A stretch of 64,000 bases of DNA from Pycnococcus provasolii. Lineage: Eukaryota > Chlorophyta > Pseudoscourfieldiophyceae > Pseudoscourfieldiales > Pycnococcaceae. The position numbers were made by a program, and so were the translations under genes. Location of the stretch: assembly GCA_938743325.2 (NCBI GenBank), contig OW568868.1:744001-808000 (forward strand), written 5' to 3'. This document shows, in pieces, positions 26,935-38,300 of this stretch. Numbering within the stretch: position 1 is the stretch's first letter; the number at the start of each line of letters is the position of its first letter. The notes below the pieces were generated by a model. It did not search any database and was not told the origin of the DNA. It was given only the letters and a program-made list of their open reading frames with translations.

Positions 26935-29900
26935 ATGGCGTCACGCCCATTCAAGGCATTCTCCGGCCTCGCTGCTGCTGCTGCTGCTGCTGGTGGTGGT
27001 GGTGGTGGTGGCAGGTCTCTGCTGGGCATGATGATGAACCTCTATCAATCTCATAGTCGTGGTGGTCTTATGCGTCCTTATAGGTTCTTCTCCCCCTTTG
27101 GTTGGCGTCGCCCTTCTTCGCTTTATAGGTGTGTTCGCCTCCTGCTCCTATGCCTAACATGCACGTCCGCCTTCTTAGCATTCGCCATCTGGTTCCCCGC
27201 AATCGCCAACCAGCTAGGTGCACGATCGCGTCAGTCGTTTGGCGTGCTCGCAACGTCGCGACAGTTTATCGTCGACAAAATGAAGCGCAGCAAGCACGTC
27301 GACGTCGACGTCGACGTCTCTCAATGGGAAAACAAGGCGGAAAGACTTATCAGGATCAAACAACGCCTGGAAGATGTCAAACATGTCGCGCAGCAGAACA
27401 ACGTGCCGTCGCCGACGTCGGCGCCGTCGTGCGCGCACATGGCGGGCGGGCTTGACAACGCTCTGAAACGCGTCGGGGCACGTGCTGTCTGCCTCAACGC
27501 TCGCGAAAACGAAGTCGACGTAGACTTTCACGTGCACCGCGCGAAGGGATTCAACCAACGGATTGACGAACTCATGCCCGACATGGTTGTCGCGGACCTC
27601 AAGGACGTGCATGCCGTCGCCGACGTCGTCAAGGAGTGTGCGCGACTCGGCTTGCGCGTTGCCGTGAAGGGTGGAGGACACCACCCGTTGCGACCGGGAA
27701 GTCCCAGGCGGTCCGTCGTGCTCGACTTGTCCGAGATGCGAAGCGTCAACGTCGACGCCAATCGCATGACCGCGACCGTGGGCGGCGGAGCGCGCTGGCA
27801 GCACGTGAACGATGCGCTCATCGCGCACGGGTTGGTTGCAAATGGCGGGGCATGCCCTATGGTGGGCGTGGTGGGATTTCACCTCGGTGGCGGCATCGGC
27901 TTCAACTCGCGCCGCCGCGGACTCGGCGTCGATAGCTGGCTTGAAGCGACAGTGGTGCTCGCGAACGGACGCATCGTCACAGTGCGCGCGCCCAATGCGA
28001 ATAGTCGAGCGATCGACGACGGCGCGTTCGCTGGAGCAAATAACACGTGGCGCATGTTTGCCGATGCTCTGAGGCGCCATGGGCGTGAAAATGCCATGCC
28101 TTCTGCAGATATAGTCGACCCAGACGGTCAACTGCTCTTCTGGGCCCTCAAGGGGTCAGGACACTTCGCGCAGCTGGGTGTCGTCACGTCAATCACGGTT
28201 CGCGTCTACCCGCTTCCGGGGCAAGAGGCTGGTGATGATTGGCAAAAGAGACAATTGGCTTCCGAATCCGATGCGGGTGCATATTTGCCAGGGAAATTGA
28301 CGCCAGAGGACGCAACGCCACACCAAATTCGTATGCAAATCGCGGCGCGCGCTCAGTCTAGGTTTCGTCAGCGACAGCAGATGCAAAATAAACCTGGAAA
28401 TACCGCAATGGTTGCTGGCGAATTCTGCATGGAAACGCCGAACGCGAATGCGTTCGCAACCGTGACATCTCCCATCGAGCACGTAGAACCTCTCGGCGAG
28501 ATGGACGAAAAGGCGTACGTGGGCATGATCTTCCGTATGTCGGTTGACCAATCTCCCGATCGCACCACAGTAAAACCAAGGGTACAAATTTGCTACATTG
28601 CGATGTACAGTGACACCTTGGTGGCTGGAGTGGAGAAGCTAGGACCATTCTTTGATCGCCTCGCGGACGCCTATATAGCAGCGGATATTGGTCGGGAGCA
28701 TCATCGCATTCGAACGGGCGAAGTGTTCTACAGTCCAATTGGAAACTTCAATGATTTCATCGGGCAGAACAATGTCAGCCGAGCGTACATGGTCTGGAAG
28801 AGTGCGTATACATACAAGAGTTTCTCCGAGACATTGCCACTGAACTCCCACTCCGTCGATGCGAAGAGCCGGCTACAGTCGATCAGCGACTACCTATTTT
28901 CGACGGATGGCGCACAGGAAGACCTCAAGCTAGCCGCATACGCAATGCGCCAGCGTGACTCCCTGTCTAGTCTGGTTATGCAAAGCGTGTTCGAGCATGT
29001 TGGCGGCACCATGTCACAGCCTACCACGGACTCCGCAGGTCTGACGTCGTATTCAAATCGAAAGGCAAAGTACATGATATCGGTGAACTTATTCCTAACG
29101 CCAATGGGTTCGTGGTATGCGAGGGGGAAGGGAAAGTCAAATTCGGACGACAGGATTCTCGACAGCCTCATCGTAAAGCTCAGTCGCAGCTTACTCGCAG
29201 CTTCGCTTTACCCCGAGGGGAGATTGCCGACAGGAGATGCAACCCCGTCGACGATGACGAAGATGACATGTCCCGCACGCTATTCAGGCTACAGCAACTA
29301 CGGCGACTTTGATCTCGCAGCCGGTCGGCGATTCGAGAGCGCCTACTACATTTCGCCATCACATCATCGTGACACGCCCGACGCCGATAGCCCTTCGTAC
29401 CCAACATGGCTAGATCCAGCAATACCCGCGCCGCTCGATCTGTCTGTGTCGGATGCCTGCATGGCACCTGCAGGCAACGAAAAGCTTGCCCTGCTGCGCC
29501 TGACGAAGCTGATGTATGACCCAGACGGAGTGTTCAGCGCTGATTCCGAGGCGCGCTTCGCGCCAACGAGCGTGGCATTTGATACTCCCACGGCAACACC
29601 CGATATCGCTGCACAGCGACGCCCATTTGCACGCGATCAGATGTCTACAGATTCGTCGTCAGCGAATCTGCCAAAGTGGCTCGACACAAGTCAGCAGTTT
29701 GGAACATCGAAATGCGATTTGCGTCTTGTGATTGACTCAGATGATGTGACGAAGACTTCGCCAATGGCAGGACGATTTTGTGTGCTGGTTGGTGCGAGCG
29801 AAGGCAGCTTGGCACACCGCGCCGCGTTCGTGCTCGCCCGACTCGGATGCACGGTGTCAATCTCCACGCGATCGAGGCGCAGTTGCAATGCCGCCGTCGC

Positions 29901-30954
29901 AAGCCTACTGCGCAGCCAGCGCCTTAGTGGCACAAGATCGCCTGCTCCCACTTGCCTAGGTGGCTTCGACTTGCGTGATCCACGCGAAGTACGCGCCCTT
30001 GCTCGTGCTATGGGCGATAACATCGACGTGCTTGTTTTTTCGGCGGCGATCGCTGAGCCGTTTCGTGCGCATAACGAGACGACAAGTCCCGGTGGCTGGG
30101 AGAATGCACACTTCCCGGATAAGCCCCAGGACACCATGGCAACGAACCACTACGCGCCATTCCTTCTCATACACGAACTGCTGCGCACGCGCTCCTTTGC
30201 ACGGTCACGGCCATCAGGATTCCACGTCGCCGCGCCCGCGGTGCCCCCGCGCGTGGTGCTCGTAGGTTCGTTTGCTTCTGACATGGTACTTGCAGACGAC
30301 GTGAAAGCATTGCATGATGCCGATTTTAACTACGTAAAGGCGTGGGGTGAGCAACCCATTTTCCCTGGCGGAACCGCTACCATGGGCGAACTGCGTGCCT
30401 ATGGTGTGACGAAGCTGCTGAACGCGTGGCTCGCACATTTCCTGGACCAGTCCGCTCAGAGGTGCAGGACTGCCGAAATGTGCCCCTCAGCTCCCACCAA
30501 GGTAGATCCGTCAAGTCTTCCGACATTCCACGTGGCTGTTCCAACCGTGACCACGCTGACGAGCATCACCAAGAAGATGGAATCGTCTCAACAGTTCATG
30601 TCAATGCCGAATGTGGGAGCAAGCCTTGCCGAGGGTGCAGCCAGCCTTCTTGCAGCAGCGACGGGTGCGCATGATGGCGCGAGGCGACATTCGGGTGGTG
30701 TACACGTGCAGTGCACCTTCGCTCCTTTCGATCGCGCCGAGCTGATACCCGCCCCAATGCGACGGGGCCGTGATGACGAGAAGGATATTACCTTCGCGGC
30801 GAAGAGCTCGCCCATAAAAACAATTAATTCTGAGATGCTGAATGCACTCGCATGTGACGCGTATGTCAAAACTGCGTTGCACATTCATTCGCAGAGTGTT
30901 CACACGGAGGTATTCGGTGAAGGGGCACAACCTTGCGAGAAGGATGAGTTGTAA
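26935..30954 (+). CDS. Bicovalent-type FAD oxidase (BBE-like) fused to an atypical short-chain dehydrogenase
   Basis: 1339 residues from ATG 26935. After Ala8/Gly7 runs there is one membrane-spanning segment (L-L-L-L-C-L-T-C-T-S-A-F-L-A-F-A), so the enzyme is probably a membrane-anchored secretory protein. Residues ~220-390 are an FAD_binding_4 domain with V-K-G-G-G-H-H (His for FAD attachment, ~248) and C-P-M-V-G-V-V-G (second attachment Cys, ~306), the pattern of berberine-bridge-like oxidases. The BBE C-terminal motif appears as Y-S-N-Y-G-D and Y-D-P-D-G-V-F. From ~945 a Rossmann SDR follows: L-V-G-A-S-E-G-S-L, V-F-S-A-A-I-A-E, V-V-L-V-G-S and Y-G-V-T-K. The dinucleotide loop deviates from TGxxxGIG. 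Substrate unknown. Confidence 0.75.
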   Translation: MASRPFKAFSGLAAAAAAAGGGGGGGRSLLGMMMNLYQSHSRGGLMRPYRFFSPFGWRRPSSLYRCVRLLLLCLTCTSAFLAFAIWFPAIANQLGARSRQSFGVLATSRQFIVDKMKRSKHVDVDVDVSQWENKAERLIRIKQRLEDVKHVAQQNNVPSPTSAPSCAHMAGGLDNALKRVGARAVCLNARENEVDVDFHVHRAKGFNQRIDELMPDMVVADLKDVHAVADVVKECARLGLRVAVKGGGHHPLRPGSPRRSVVLDLSEMRSVNVDANRMTATVGGGARWQHVNDALIAHGLVANGGACPMVGVVGFHLGGGIGFNSRRRGLGVDSWLEATVVLANGRIVTVRAPNANSRAIDDGAFAGANNTWRMFADALRRHGRENAMPSADIVDPDGQLLFWALKGSGHFAQLGVVTSITVRVYPLPGQEAGDDWQKRQLASESDAGAYLPGKLTPEDATPHQIRMQIAARAQSRFRQRQQMQNKPGNTAMVAGEFCMETPNANAFATVTSPIEHVEPLGEMDEKAYVGMIFRMSVDQSPDRTTVKPRVQICYIAMYSDTLVAGVEKLGPFFDRLADAYIAADIGREHHRIRTGEVFYSPIGNFNDFIGQNNVSRAYMVWKSAYTYKSFSETLPLNSHSVDAKSRLQSISDYLFSTDGAQEDLKLAAYAMRQRDSLSSLVMQSVFEHVGGTMSQPTTDSAGLTSYSNRKAKYMISVNLFLTPMGSWYARGKGKSNSDDRILDSLIVKLSRSLLAASLYPEGRLPTGDATPSTMTKMTCPARYSGYSNYGDFDLAAGRRFESAYYISPSHHRDTPDADSPSYPTWLDPAIPAPLDLSVSDACMAPAGNEKLALLRLTKLMYDPDGVFSADSEARFAPTSVAFDTPTATPDIAAQRRPFARDQMSTDSSSANLPKWLDTSQQFGTSKCDLRLVIDSDDVTKTSPMAGRFCVLVGASEGSLAHRAAFVLARLGCTVSISTRSRRSCNAAVASLLRSQRLSGTRSPAPTCLGGFDLRDPREVRALARAMGDNIDVLVFSAAIAEPFRAHNETTSPGGWENAHFPDKPQDTMATNHYAPFLLIHELLRTRSFARSRPSGFHVAAPAVPPRVVLVGSFASDMVLADDVKALHDADFNYVKAWGEQPIFPGGTATMGELRAYGVTKLLNAWLAHFLDQSAQRCRTAEMCPSAPTKVDPSSLPTFHVAVPTVTTLTSITKKMESSQQFMSMPNVGASLAEGAASLLAAATGAHDGARRHSGGVHVQCTFAPFDRAELIPAPMRRGRDDEKDITFAAKSSPIKTINSEMLNALACDAYVKTALHIHSQSVHTEVFGEGAQPCEKDEL

Positions 30955-31123
30955 GTTGTATAGGGTACTGTATCACTTCTAGTTGTAATTTGTTTACGTG
31001 TACTACAGTATGTTAGTCTATGGTATCGAAAAAAGAAGTTAGTTACGAGAATACACAACACAGCACACGCACGCACGCACGCACGCACGCAAAACGACGT
31101 CACAGCCGGCGCACGTCAAAAGC

Positions 31124-32524
31124 TCACATTCCAGGAGCTCGCTCCGGCCCTTGTTCGTCGTAGCGACCACTGTCGCTTGCACTCCCGCTGTTGTCCCCTA
31201 CTCGCACGTCATACGAACCAGATTTGCACAAATAACGCACCCAACGGTGAACGTTGTACCCACTCTTTTCCAGAACTTTCAAGTACCTCACGCGCAGACC
31301 GCTCGCCGTGAACATGGGCACCTGAAAGTCGAGCGAGATGGGAGGCTTGGCCCATTTCTTCGAGTTCTCCTTCGTCGACGCCACCATCTCCACCTCCGCG
31401 TCCAGCGACACCTCCTGCTGCCCAGGATATCGCTTCACCTTCCAGATGAGCGCATTCTGTCCCGCGTCGTACTTTGCTTTTCCGCTCGTCACGTTGATCG
31501 TAGCGCGCGCCGTCGTCGGGGGCACGGGAATCTTCACCTTCAGCACGATTGCGAACAGCTTGTCCGAGTACACGGAGCGGATGCGCACGTTCGCCTCGAG
31601 CCGTGTTCGCCCGAGCTCGCGGATGGACGGGAGCACCTTGAACGGCAGCTTAATACCGTCGCTGATGCGGTAGCGCATGAGCTCAAACTCGCCGTCGGGA
31701 GGAACGAGGCTGATAGCGCGCTCGCTGTCGAAGTTGGCAAGGTTCACGCACTGGTGGAACACGATGTCGTCGATGTCAACCTGCCGCGAGTTTCCGCCAC
31801 CGCCGCCGCCGCCTGCGGCACCCTCCATCACCTTGACGTCGTTCAGGCCGAGACGGAGCTCTGGCATGCCGGAAAGAAAGCAGCGCATGATGAGCTTTCC
31901 GGTTACGTCCGTGCGCAGCACGGTTCCCTTTGCGGACATGAGCAGGTTCACCTCCTCCTTGATGTCCAAGAACACCTCGTTCTTCTTGTACACGAGACCC
32001 TCGTTGCGGTGCGGCACGGCGCCAGTCACCTGCAGCGTTGCGTTGCGCACCTCCTCCGCGCGCTGCCACGCCGTCTTTGCGTTCTCGCTCTTGTTTCCCT
32101 CCTGCGTGATGTACCGCTTAAGTGTCTCGGCGTCTAGCGTCTGCGGGTACCCGTAGTCCATCACTTCGTCGAGCAGTTCGTATATGATGACAAAGTTGTT
32201 TCGTATGGCGTTGTCGTTGCACTCTCCTCCGAAGTACGAGCGGAATACACCTGCAAGGTCCGTCATGAACTTGAGCGCGAGCGTGGCGTTTGAGTTTCCC
32301 TGCGTGACGACGACGAGGTATACGTTCTCGACTCTGACGTAGAGGAACGACGCGGATCCAAGCAGGCGCAGCGGTCCCGTTCCATCGGAACGTTCCGAGT
32401 CGGATAAAATCTCGTCTCGGAACGACTCGATGACGTTTCGGTTGACGTCGTCTCGGTACGCGCGATAAATCAGGACATCCCCGCGCAGGTTGAGGAGGTA
32501 CACGGCTGAGCACGCGAACGCCAT
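31124..32524 (-). CDS. AP2M: AP-2 adaptor complex subunit mu
   Basis: 466 residues. The N-terminal longin part reads Y-L-L-N-L-R-G-D-V-L-I-Y-R-A-Y-R-D-D-V and N-N-F-V-I-I-Y-E-L-L-D-E-V-M-D-Y-G-Y-P-Q. The mu-homology domain has R-R-N/K-E-V-F-L-D equivalents, F-H-Q-C-V-N-L, P-P-D-G-E-F-E-L-M-R-Y and K-W-A-K-P-P-I-S-L-D-F, and R-V-R-Y-L-K-V-L-E near the end. Overall it resembles AP-2 mu more than AP-1 mu, the cargo-binding medium subunit of the clathrin adaptor at the plasma membrane. A 20-residue polar tail after W-V-R-Y-L-C-K-S-G-S-Y is extra. It converges with the FAD-SDR gene. A TTAGGG-type box lies upstream near 32684. Confidence 0.9.
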   Translation of the reverse strand: MAFACSAVYLLNLRGDVLIYRAYRDDVNRNVIESFRDEILSDSERSDGTGPLRLLGSASFLYVRVENVYLVVVTQGNSNATLALKFMTDLAGVFRSYFGGECNDNAIRNNFVIIYELLDEVMDYGYPQTLDAETLKRYITQEGNKSENAKTAWQRAEEVRNATLQVTGAVPHRNEGLVYKKNEVFLDIKEEVNLLMSAKGTVLRTDVTGKLIMRCFLSGMPELRLGLNDVKVMEGAAGGGGGGGNSRQVDIDDIVFHQCVNLANFDSERAISLVPPDGEFELMRYRISDGIKLPFKVLPSIRELGRTRLEANVRIRSVYSDKLFAIVLKVKIPVPPTTARATINVTSGKAKYDAGQNALIWKVKRYPGQQEVSLDAEVEMVASTKENSKKWAKPPISLDFQVPMFTASGLRVRYLKVLEKSGYNVHRWVRYLCKSGSYDVRVGDNSGSASDSGRYDEQGPERAPGM

Positions 32525-33006
32525 ATTATATTACCGGCCAAGACACCTTAACACGAGGAGGACACACGACGAGGAGCAAGCAAGCAAGCCAACCACACCT
32601 TAAGGAGCTTAAGCAAAGCTAGTAAGGTATTTATGATATAATAATATAATAGGAAGAAGCGCGAACTAACGGGACCGACCGGCCTAACCCTAACCCCTTG
32701 GGAGTGATTCGGGAAGCCGAGAGAAAAGAAAAATCAGAAAAGAAGAGGCACCTTCAACTCTTCAAGAAGCTTTCCACTTAAGGTTAGGGCTTTCAAGAAG
32801 GGGGCTAAAGGGCTGGGTTCACCAAGACTGCCCCTCAACCCGTGCCCCCCCTACCAGCTACGTCGGTGGTGTATGTTGGGTGGTTTTAGTGGTTGAATAT
32901 GCTTCCTATATGTCCAAAGAAATATGCTGCAACTTTATCTCGTCTCAAACGGACGCGTACTCGCTGAGATCGGCAAACCCCTAATTGAAACCCCTAATTG
33001 AAACCC
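32525..33006. other. Intergenic with telomere-like and short direct repeats
   Basis: Contains CCTAACCCTAACCCC near 32683, and three copies of a 14-bp unit with CCCCTAATTG at about 32978-33011. No gene recognised. Confidence 0.6.
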
Positions 33007-33998
33007 CTAATCCCGACCAGAATGGTCGGGGCCGACAAAAATAGTCGGGGCATAATTCGCGTGCACGCCTCGCTGGTCAAGCGTGAAAGAGCCGCCATTT
33101 GCGACGAAATCACCCCACCAGCGCCGCAACGTATCTCCCGAAATTCCGAATGGTTTCCCACAACGCTCGGCGAGTGCATGCACACTCTCCACGGTTGACT
33201 CATCTTGATTGGCGCGGCGTAGTCGAGCGATCGAGCGAGATCGGGATGACAACTCTATGCCGTACCAGCGGCATGCTCGAGCCTGGGTGGCGAGTCGGAG
33301 TTGCAGGGCTGATGAGGTCGATGTGACTCTATCTTCATTTCCGTGAAGGAGACTTACATCGTCCATTTGACGCACTCCCTGTAAGATATTTGAAAGGTTG
33401 GTTGAGGATTGAGTTAGTCAAGGTGGTGTCATCACCGTCCTGGTGATCACGTCCTCATCAGCACGGTGAAGGCGTCATGAACACCACCAGTACGTACCTC
33501 TTCAAGTATCCGCACGAATGCGCGGCACGTCTCCGCGTGCGCTTCGGCACCCTCCGCGCTAGTCTCCGAGCGCCTCCTCTTCTCACGCTCCTTCCGACGG
33601 CAACGAAGCCTCTCTTCCCTTTTCCGTTTCGATTGCTCCCGGCGCTGCTCAATGTCCGTTGCCATCACCCCAGCCACCTTTGTTGGGGTGAAGTGCTGCA
33701 CCTGCTCTCGTCTCTCGCGCTCATCCTTGCTAAGAACCCTCGAGTACAGCCCCTCCTCCACCCACGATCTGAAAGCACGTGCGTTCAACCACGCCTTGTC
33801 TTCAGTGTCGAAGTAGTGGTCTCCGGTCCACAGCTCGTGCGCGCTCGTAATCTCGACGGGTTTCGTTGCCCTCTTCGTCTGCACTTTCAGTCTGATCCAA
33901 TACTTTCCATTCGTCGCTTTCGTGACACGCGGCCGCCACTGTGCTGTGCGTTTCCACTCCTTAAGCTGCGCATCAGCTGCGTCTTGACGCTCCGGCAT
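33007..33998 (-). CDS. Two-exon gene with a transposase-type helix-turn-helix, probably mobile-element derived
   Basis: Complement of exon 1 33498-33998 and exon 2 33007-33378 (119-bp intron, donor GTACGT, acceptor CTTACAG, frame kept); 290 residues. Exon 1 encodes a W-R-P-R-V-T-K segment, H-E-L-W-T-G-D-H-Y-F-D and a long Arg/Glu/Lys coiled coil. Exon 2 contains a helix-turn-helix followed by G-D-T-L-R-R-W-W-G-D-F-V-A-N-G-G-S-F, a pattern seen in N-terminal DNA-binding parts of eukaryotic transposases (L-R-R-W ... N-G-G-x-F ... R-G). A stop follows soon after, before any catalytic DDE domain, so this is either a truncated transposase or a domesticated DNA-binding protein. The splice model is inferred from consensus and frame. 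Confidence 0.45.
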
Positions 33999-34390
33999 GG
34001 CTGTGAGTGGTCGATGTGTGTGTGTGAATCTTGAAAGTTAGTTTCCCCCTTCAGTTCTTGGCCGTTTGAGCTCATCCTTGGTGTTTTGGAAAGCTCTTTT
34101 CACGCTCTATTCAACCGTACTGCGCCCATGAAGAGAACGCACCTTAACAAAAAGTTGAGACGTCGAATCACAATTTCCACGCGTTAGTTCGCCATGGGCG
34201 CGCCGCCATCCGCCTCAGACGAGGGTTTCTGATAGCCGTAATGGCCACCTTATCTCGAGAAAAAATGCTCTGAAGGGGGAAATCGGGGAACCGTCCTGGG
34301 GGCAGTCTTGGTGAACCCAGCCCTTTAATGTGCTTCAAGTTCAAGCACGGCCTCCTTGCAAGCAAGCCCCTTAAAATATGCCTTAGGCCT

Positions 34391-34665
34391 TACAGTCATT
34401 TGTTCTCAGTTGGCCTGACTTTTGAGGCTCTTCATTAAAATAACTTTTGCAAATCGTCGAACTTTTTTGGTCGGCAGATTTGGTCGGGGCCCTCAATGCC
34501 GCATTTTTGCGACCAAAATCTCCCGTTCAACAATCTGTTGTTCTCGAAAAGTTTGCCAATAGTTCTAATCGAGTTCGAGCCCACCGACCAAAAGTTTGCC
34601 CAAAGTTCGACGATTTGAGTTCCCAAAAAGTAAAAAGTCAGGCCAACTGAGAACAAATGACTGTA
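34391..34665. mobile_element. MITE with 33-bp perfect inverted repeats and TA target site
   Basis: 275 bp. The left end begins TACAGTCATTTGTTCTCAGT and continues to form 33 bp that are the exact reverse complement of the right end. Both termini carry TA, as for Tc1/mariner-type insertion. The interior forms a further imperfect hairpin (AATCGTCGAACTTT near 34453 pairs with AAAGTTCGACGATT near 34603) and has no coding capacity. Perfect ends suggest recent insertion or conservation. It is a different family from the 4837-5460 element. Confidence 0.88.
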
Positions 34666-35301
34666 CCTTGCAAGTGGTTTGTTTCTTCCATCCGCGTGTT
34701 TCTTCGAGCTTCATTTCCGCTGGCCTCGGGAGTCCCGGGACTACTGTATTTTAGATTCCCCCAAACAAACCAAACACTGTACACACGGCACAAATGGGCA
34801 CGTCCCCTTCATCACTGTACTGTAAGCTCCGCCCGCGGGGGAGGGGAAAACAACCACTGTGGAAAAACCATAACCGTGTGGAGAGCTCACAGTTTGAAGC
34901 GGAGAAGCAAGCGCGTGTCCAGTCTAGACTTGGAAGCTTGGAGTCTAGACTCCAGTCTAGACGCGTACTTACCCAGCCGCCCAGGGTAAGTATCCCCTAT
35001 GTACTGAACTGTCGTTGGGCACCACCAACAACAACGGAACAACGGAACAACTGAACAACACCACCCCGTATCACCGTATGTATCCCATCCAAACACGGGT
35101 ATTCGGCCATACCCGTACAGCACATGAAAGGTGACCGGTGTTTCTTCCATCTACCTCTGCTTTAGCTGCATCGATCTCCCTGATAGAACACCTGGTCGGC
35201 CTTAAGGGACCTCTGCCTTCTCGTTAGGTGGTCACTTCGAAGAAGGTCCTGGATTATTACGGACTCGCTCTCCGGTGGCCGGCGTTGGTGCACCAGGAAG
35301 C
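34666..35301. promoter_or_regulatory. Upstream region of the ammonium transporter-cyclase gene with clustered palindromes
   Basis: Three closely spaced copies of the palindrome AGTCTAGACT (34921-34962; the second extends to GAGTCTAGACTC, the third is one base short) lie about 340 bp upstream of the ATG. Other sequence is unremarkable apart from an ACAACAACGGAACAAC-like tandem near 35025. A regulatory role is a guess. Confidence 0.35.
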
Positions 35302-38300
35302 ATGGCGAATGGCAAGTATCATGGTGAAGTGTTCTACAGACTTGCGTGCGCGTCAACCGTCATATTCATGCAAGCAGGGTTCATGCTCCTTGAGGCCGGC
35401 TCCGCGCGCATAAAGCACTCGCGAAGCGTGCTTGTGAAGAACATCGCTGGAGCGTGCCTGAGCTTTATCAGTTGGGCTACCGTTGGCGCTTTCATCGGGA
35501 ACGAGCACGGCAACATAGACGATCCGGGCTTTGTCAGCCTTGCTATCGGAGCAGGCTTTTGTGCAACTGCTTCCACAATAGTAAGTGGAGCCATAGCGGA
35601 GCGCACGAGGATTGAAGCATACTTGGTGTTCAGCATGTTCTTTTCCGCCCTCGTGTATCCAATTTGTCTGCGCCTAGTGGACTGGGCTGGCTCGTGGAAC
35701 CTGCATATGCACGACTGCAGCTTTCACGACGCTGCAGGTGGGACGACCGTGCACGTTGCTGGCGGAGTCGCTGCGGGCGTGTTTGCCAAACTCGTTGGGC
35801 CGCGTTTGGGGCGCTTTGGTACGCAGGCGACCAACGTACACGGGCACAATGCGGCCTACGTCGCTCTTGGAACCTTCATCTTAATGTATTCGTGGTTCGG
35901 ATTCAACGGCTCCGCCGCTGTCTTGTCGTTGCACGAGAACAACGCCAACGCGATGGAAACGGCAGAGAGCATCTTCCTTTCCACCTTGTTCGCCGCCGCC
36001 GCCGGGCCGATTGGCAGCGAGCTGTACCTCCTCTCACGGAAACGGCGTCTTGTGCTTGACCCCGGGGACCTCTGCAATGGCCTTCTCGCCGGCCTTGCCG
36101 CGATCACCGCAGGCTGTGACGTGATACCCGTTCACACGAGCATTCTCGTCGGTGCCAGCGGTGCGGCGCTCGCCACGGCGGTGAATTACACCCTAAAAAA
36201 TAATCGCATCGTCGACGATGTCGTGGGCGCTGTTGGCGTGCACGCGGTCGCCGGCGCGTGGGGAACGCTTTGCGTAGGCTTCTGCGGCAAGGAGGCTACG
36301 CCCAAGCAGTTCCTCATTCAATTGCTTGTGACGCTACTGATCGGCGCATATTCTGCGTTCACCACCGGGGCATTTTATCTGGCATTCGATCGCGCCGGGA
36401 TGCACTTCCGAGCCTCCGCGAAAGACGAGGTCAACGGTCTGGATGGACGCTTTGAAGGAACGGCGACAGAGATCAAGCCACCCGAGGGCGTCGTCACGAT
36501 CGTCGAGACGGACATTGCGAACTCATCATCTCTGTGGTCAGGTCATCCGATGGAGATGTCAGCTGCCCAGGAGATCCACGACATGATCATGCGAGAGTGC
36601 ATGGCGCAACACCGCGGGTATGAGGTGGCGACAGAGGGAGATGCCTTCTGCATTGCATTTGGAAATACCATCGACGCGGCATCTTTTTGCCTTGACGTGC
36701 AGCGCAAAATGTCCGCGGCCAAGTGGCCAAACGCGCTGGAGACGGCAATCGCGGCACAGCAGCACACCGACGAGAATAAAATTAATGGATTGCTGATTCG
36801 TATGGCAATCGACACTTCGTGGTGTCAGCGCACGATGCACAATACGTTTGGCACATTCCACTATCGTGGCAAGGCTATAAAGACCACGGCACAGATGCTG
36901 GAATGCATGCCTGATGGTGGGATGACACTGATGACTCACAGGGTGCACAGGAAAGTGTTCTCGATGACCACTGCAATGGACAGTGCATTTATCATTCATC
37001 TCGGGCGGTACGATTTGCATGCAAAGACGTCGTCAAAAAGAAAGTCCGTTGGACTCTTTGCGCTCCTCCCTCGTGAACACGCGAAGCGTTTGCATGCTGC
37101 GAGTCGCATTGTCGTGGGTGAGCGCAAAGATAGTGGCTTTATTCATGCGCCTGGAGTGGATATGCAAGCAATTGCCAGCGTGGAAGGTTTTGGTGGGCGG
37201 ATCGAAAAGAAGGTCGCCATGGTGTTCGTGACGATCATTGACAGGACGAAGGCGCATCACCCTGCGATTGATCGCGTTGGTAGCTACGAAAATCTGTCGG
37301 ATATCGACAACGCCGCATCTCCGACTCTAGACAACCGTTTCGAGACTCCGGACAACTCCGTGCGAGGTGCATCGCTGTACACTTCCATGGTGACCTCCTC
37401 CTTCAGACGGATCTCCAAACTGAGTCAGGTATGGCCTACTTCGGTATCGCCCACTTCTCCACCTAGTGGCGGCGGGTCCTCCAATGATCTGACTGCGCTA
37501 GATGATGAGGACCTCACTTCGACCACTGCCACCCACCGTGAATCGGTGAACTACGTCGGCAGCATCATGCGAGAAACGCTGAAAGAATTCAACGGCTACT
37601 TCTGCCAGGAGCATAGGGAACGGTTTATGTTTGCATTCGAAAATCCTCGTGATGCAATCCTGTGGGCGATGGCTTGCTCAGATGCAGTGGATATTCGCTC
37701 AAAGTCGCTGACAATCCAACCTACTTCGTTGGCGATTGGAATACACTACTCCACGCCTAGGCAGATACGTCCACACGACACATCCGGAAGGGCAGACTAC
37801 TTTGGTGACATGGTTAACACGTCGGCTCGCGTTGCGTCACGTGCTGCAGATAAGGTGAGCTCGTGTGGAGGGAGTGTTGTGATGTTGACGAAGTTGAGCC
37901 TCTTAGCTGCCGACTTAGATTCTGCCGGATCGTGGTGGCAAAATTCTGTCAAGTGTACCAGTTGCGGCGTGACAAAGCTGAAAGGCATCAAAGAATTGCA
38001 TGAGCTATACGTTCTGGAGCGATACAGTGCGAACGGCACATTCATTTCGGAGGATGAATCAGGCGTGGAGTTCTCTCGCGTTGAAAAAGCCTTACGCGAG
38101 GCTATGGATAAGATTGCCCGCTCCAATGATGCGGGATTCGAAGACAGCGACAGCGACGTATCTGAACTTGAGAACGTGGTATCGCATACTAGTCCTTATG
38201 CATCAGCGCGTTCTTCTAGATCAAAAGTAAATTTAGCCACTGGCTTGAGTCTTGCACGGCTGAGAAATGAGATGCGGACAATATCTAGCGATGACATGGT

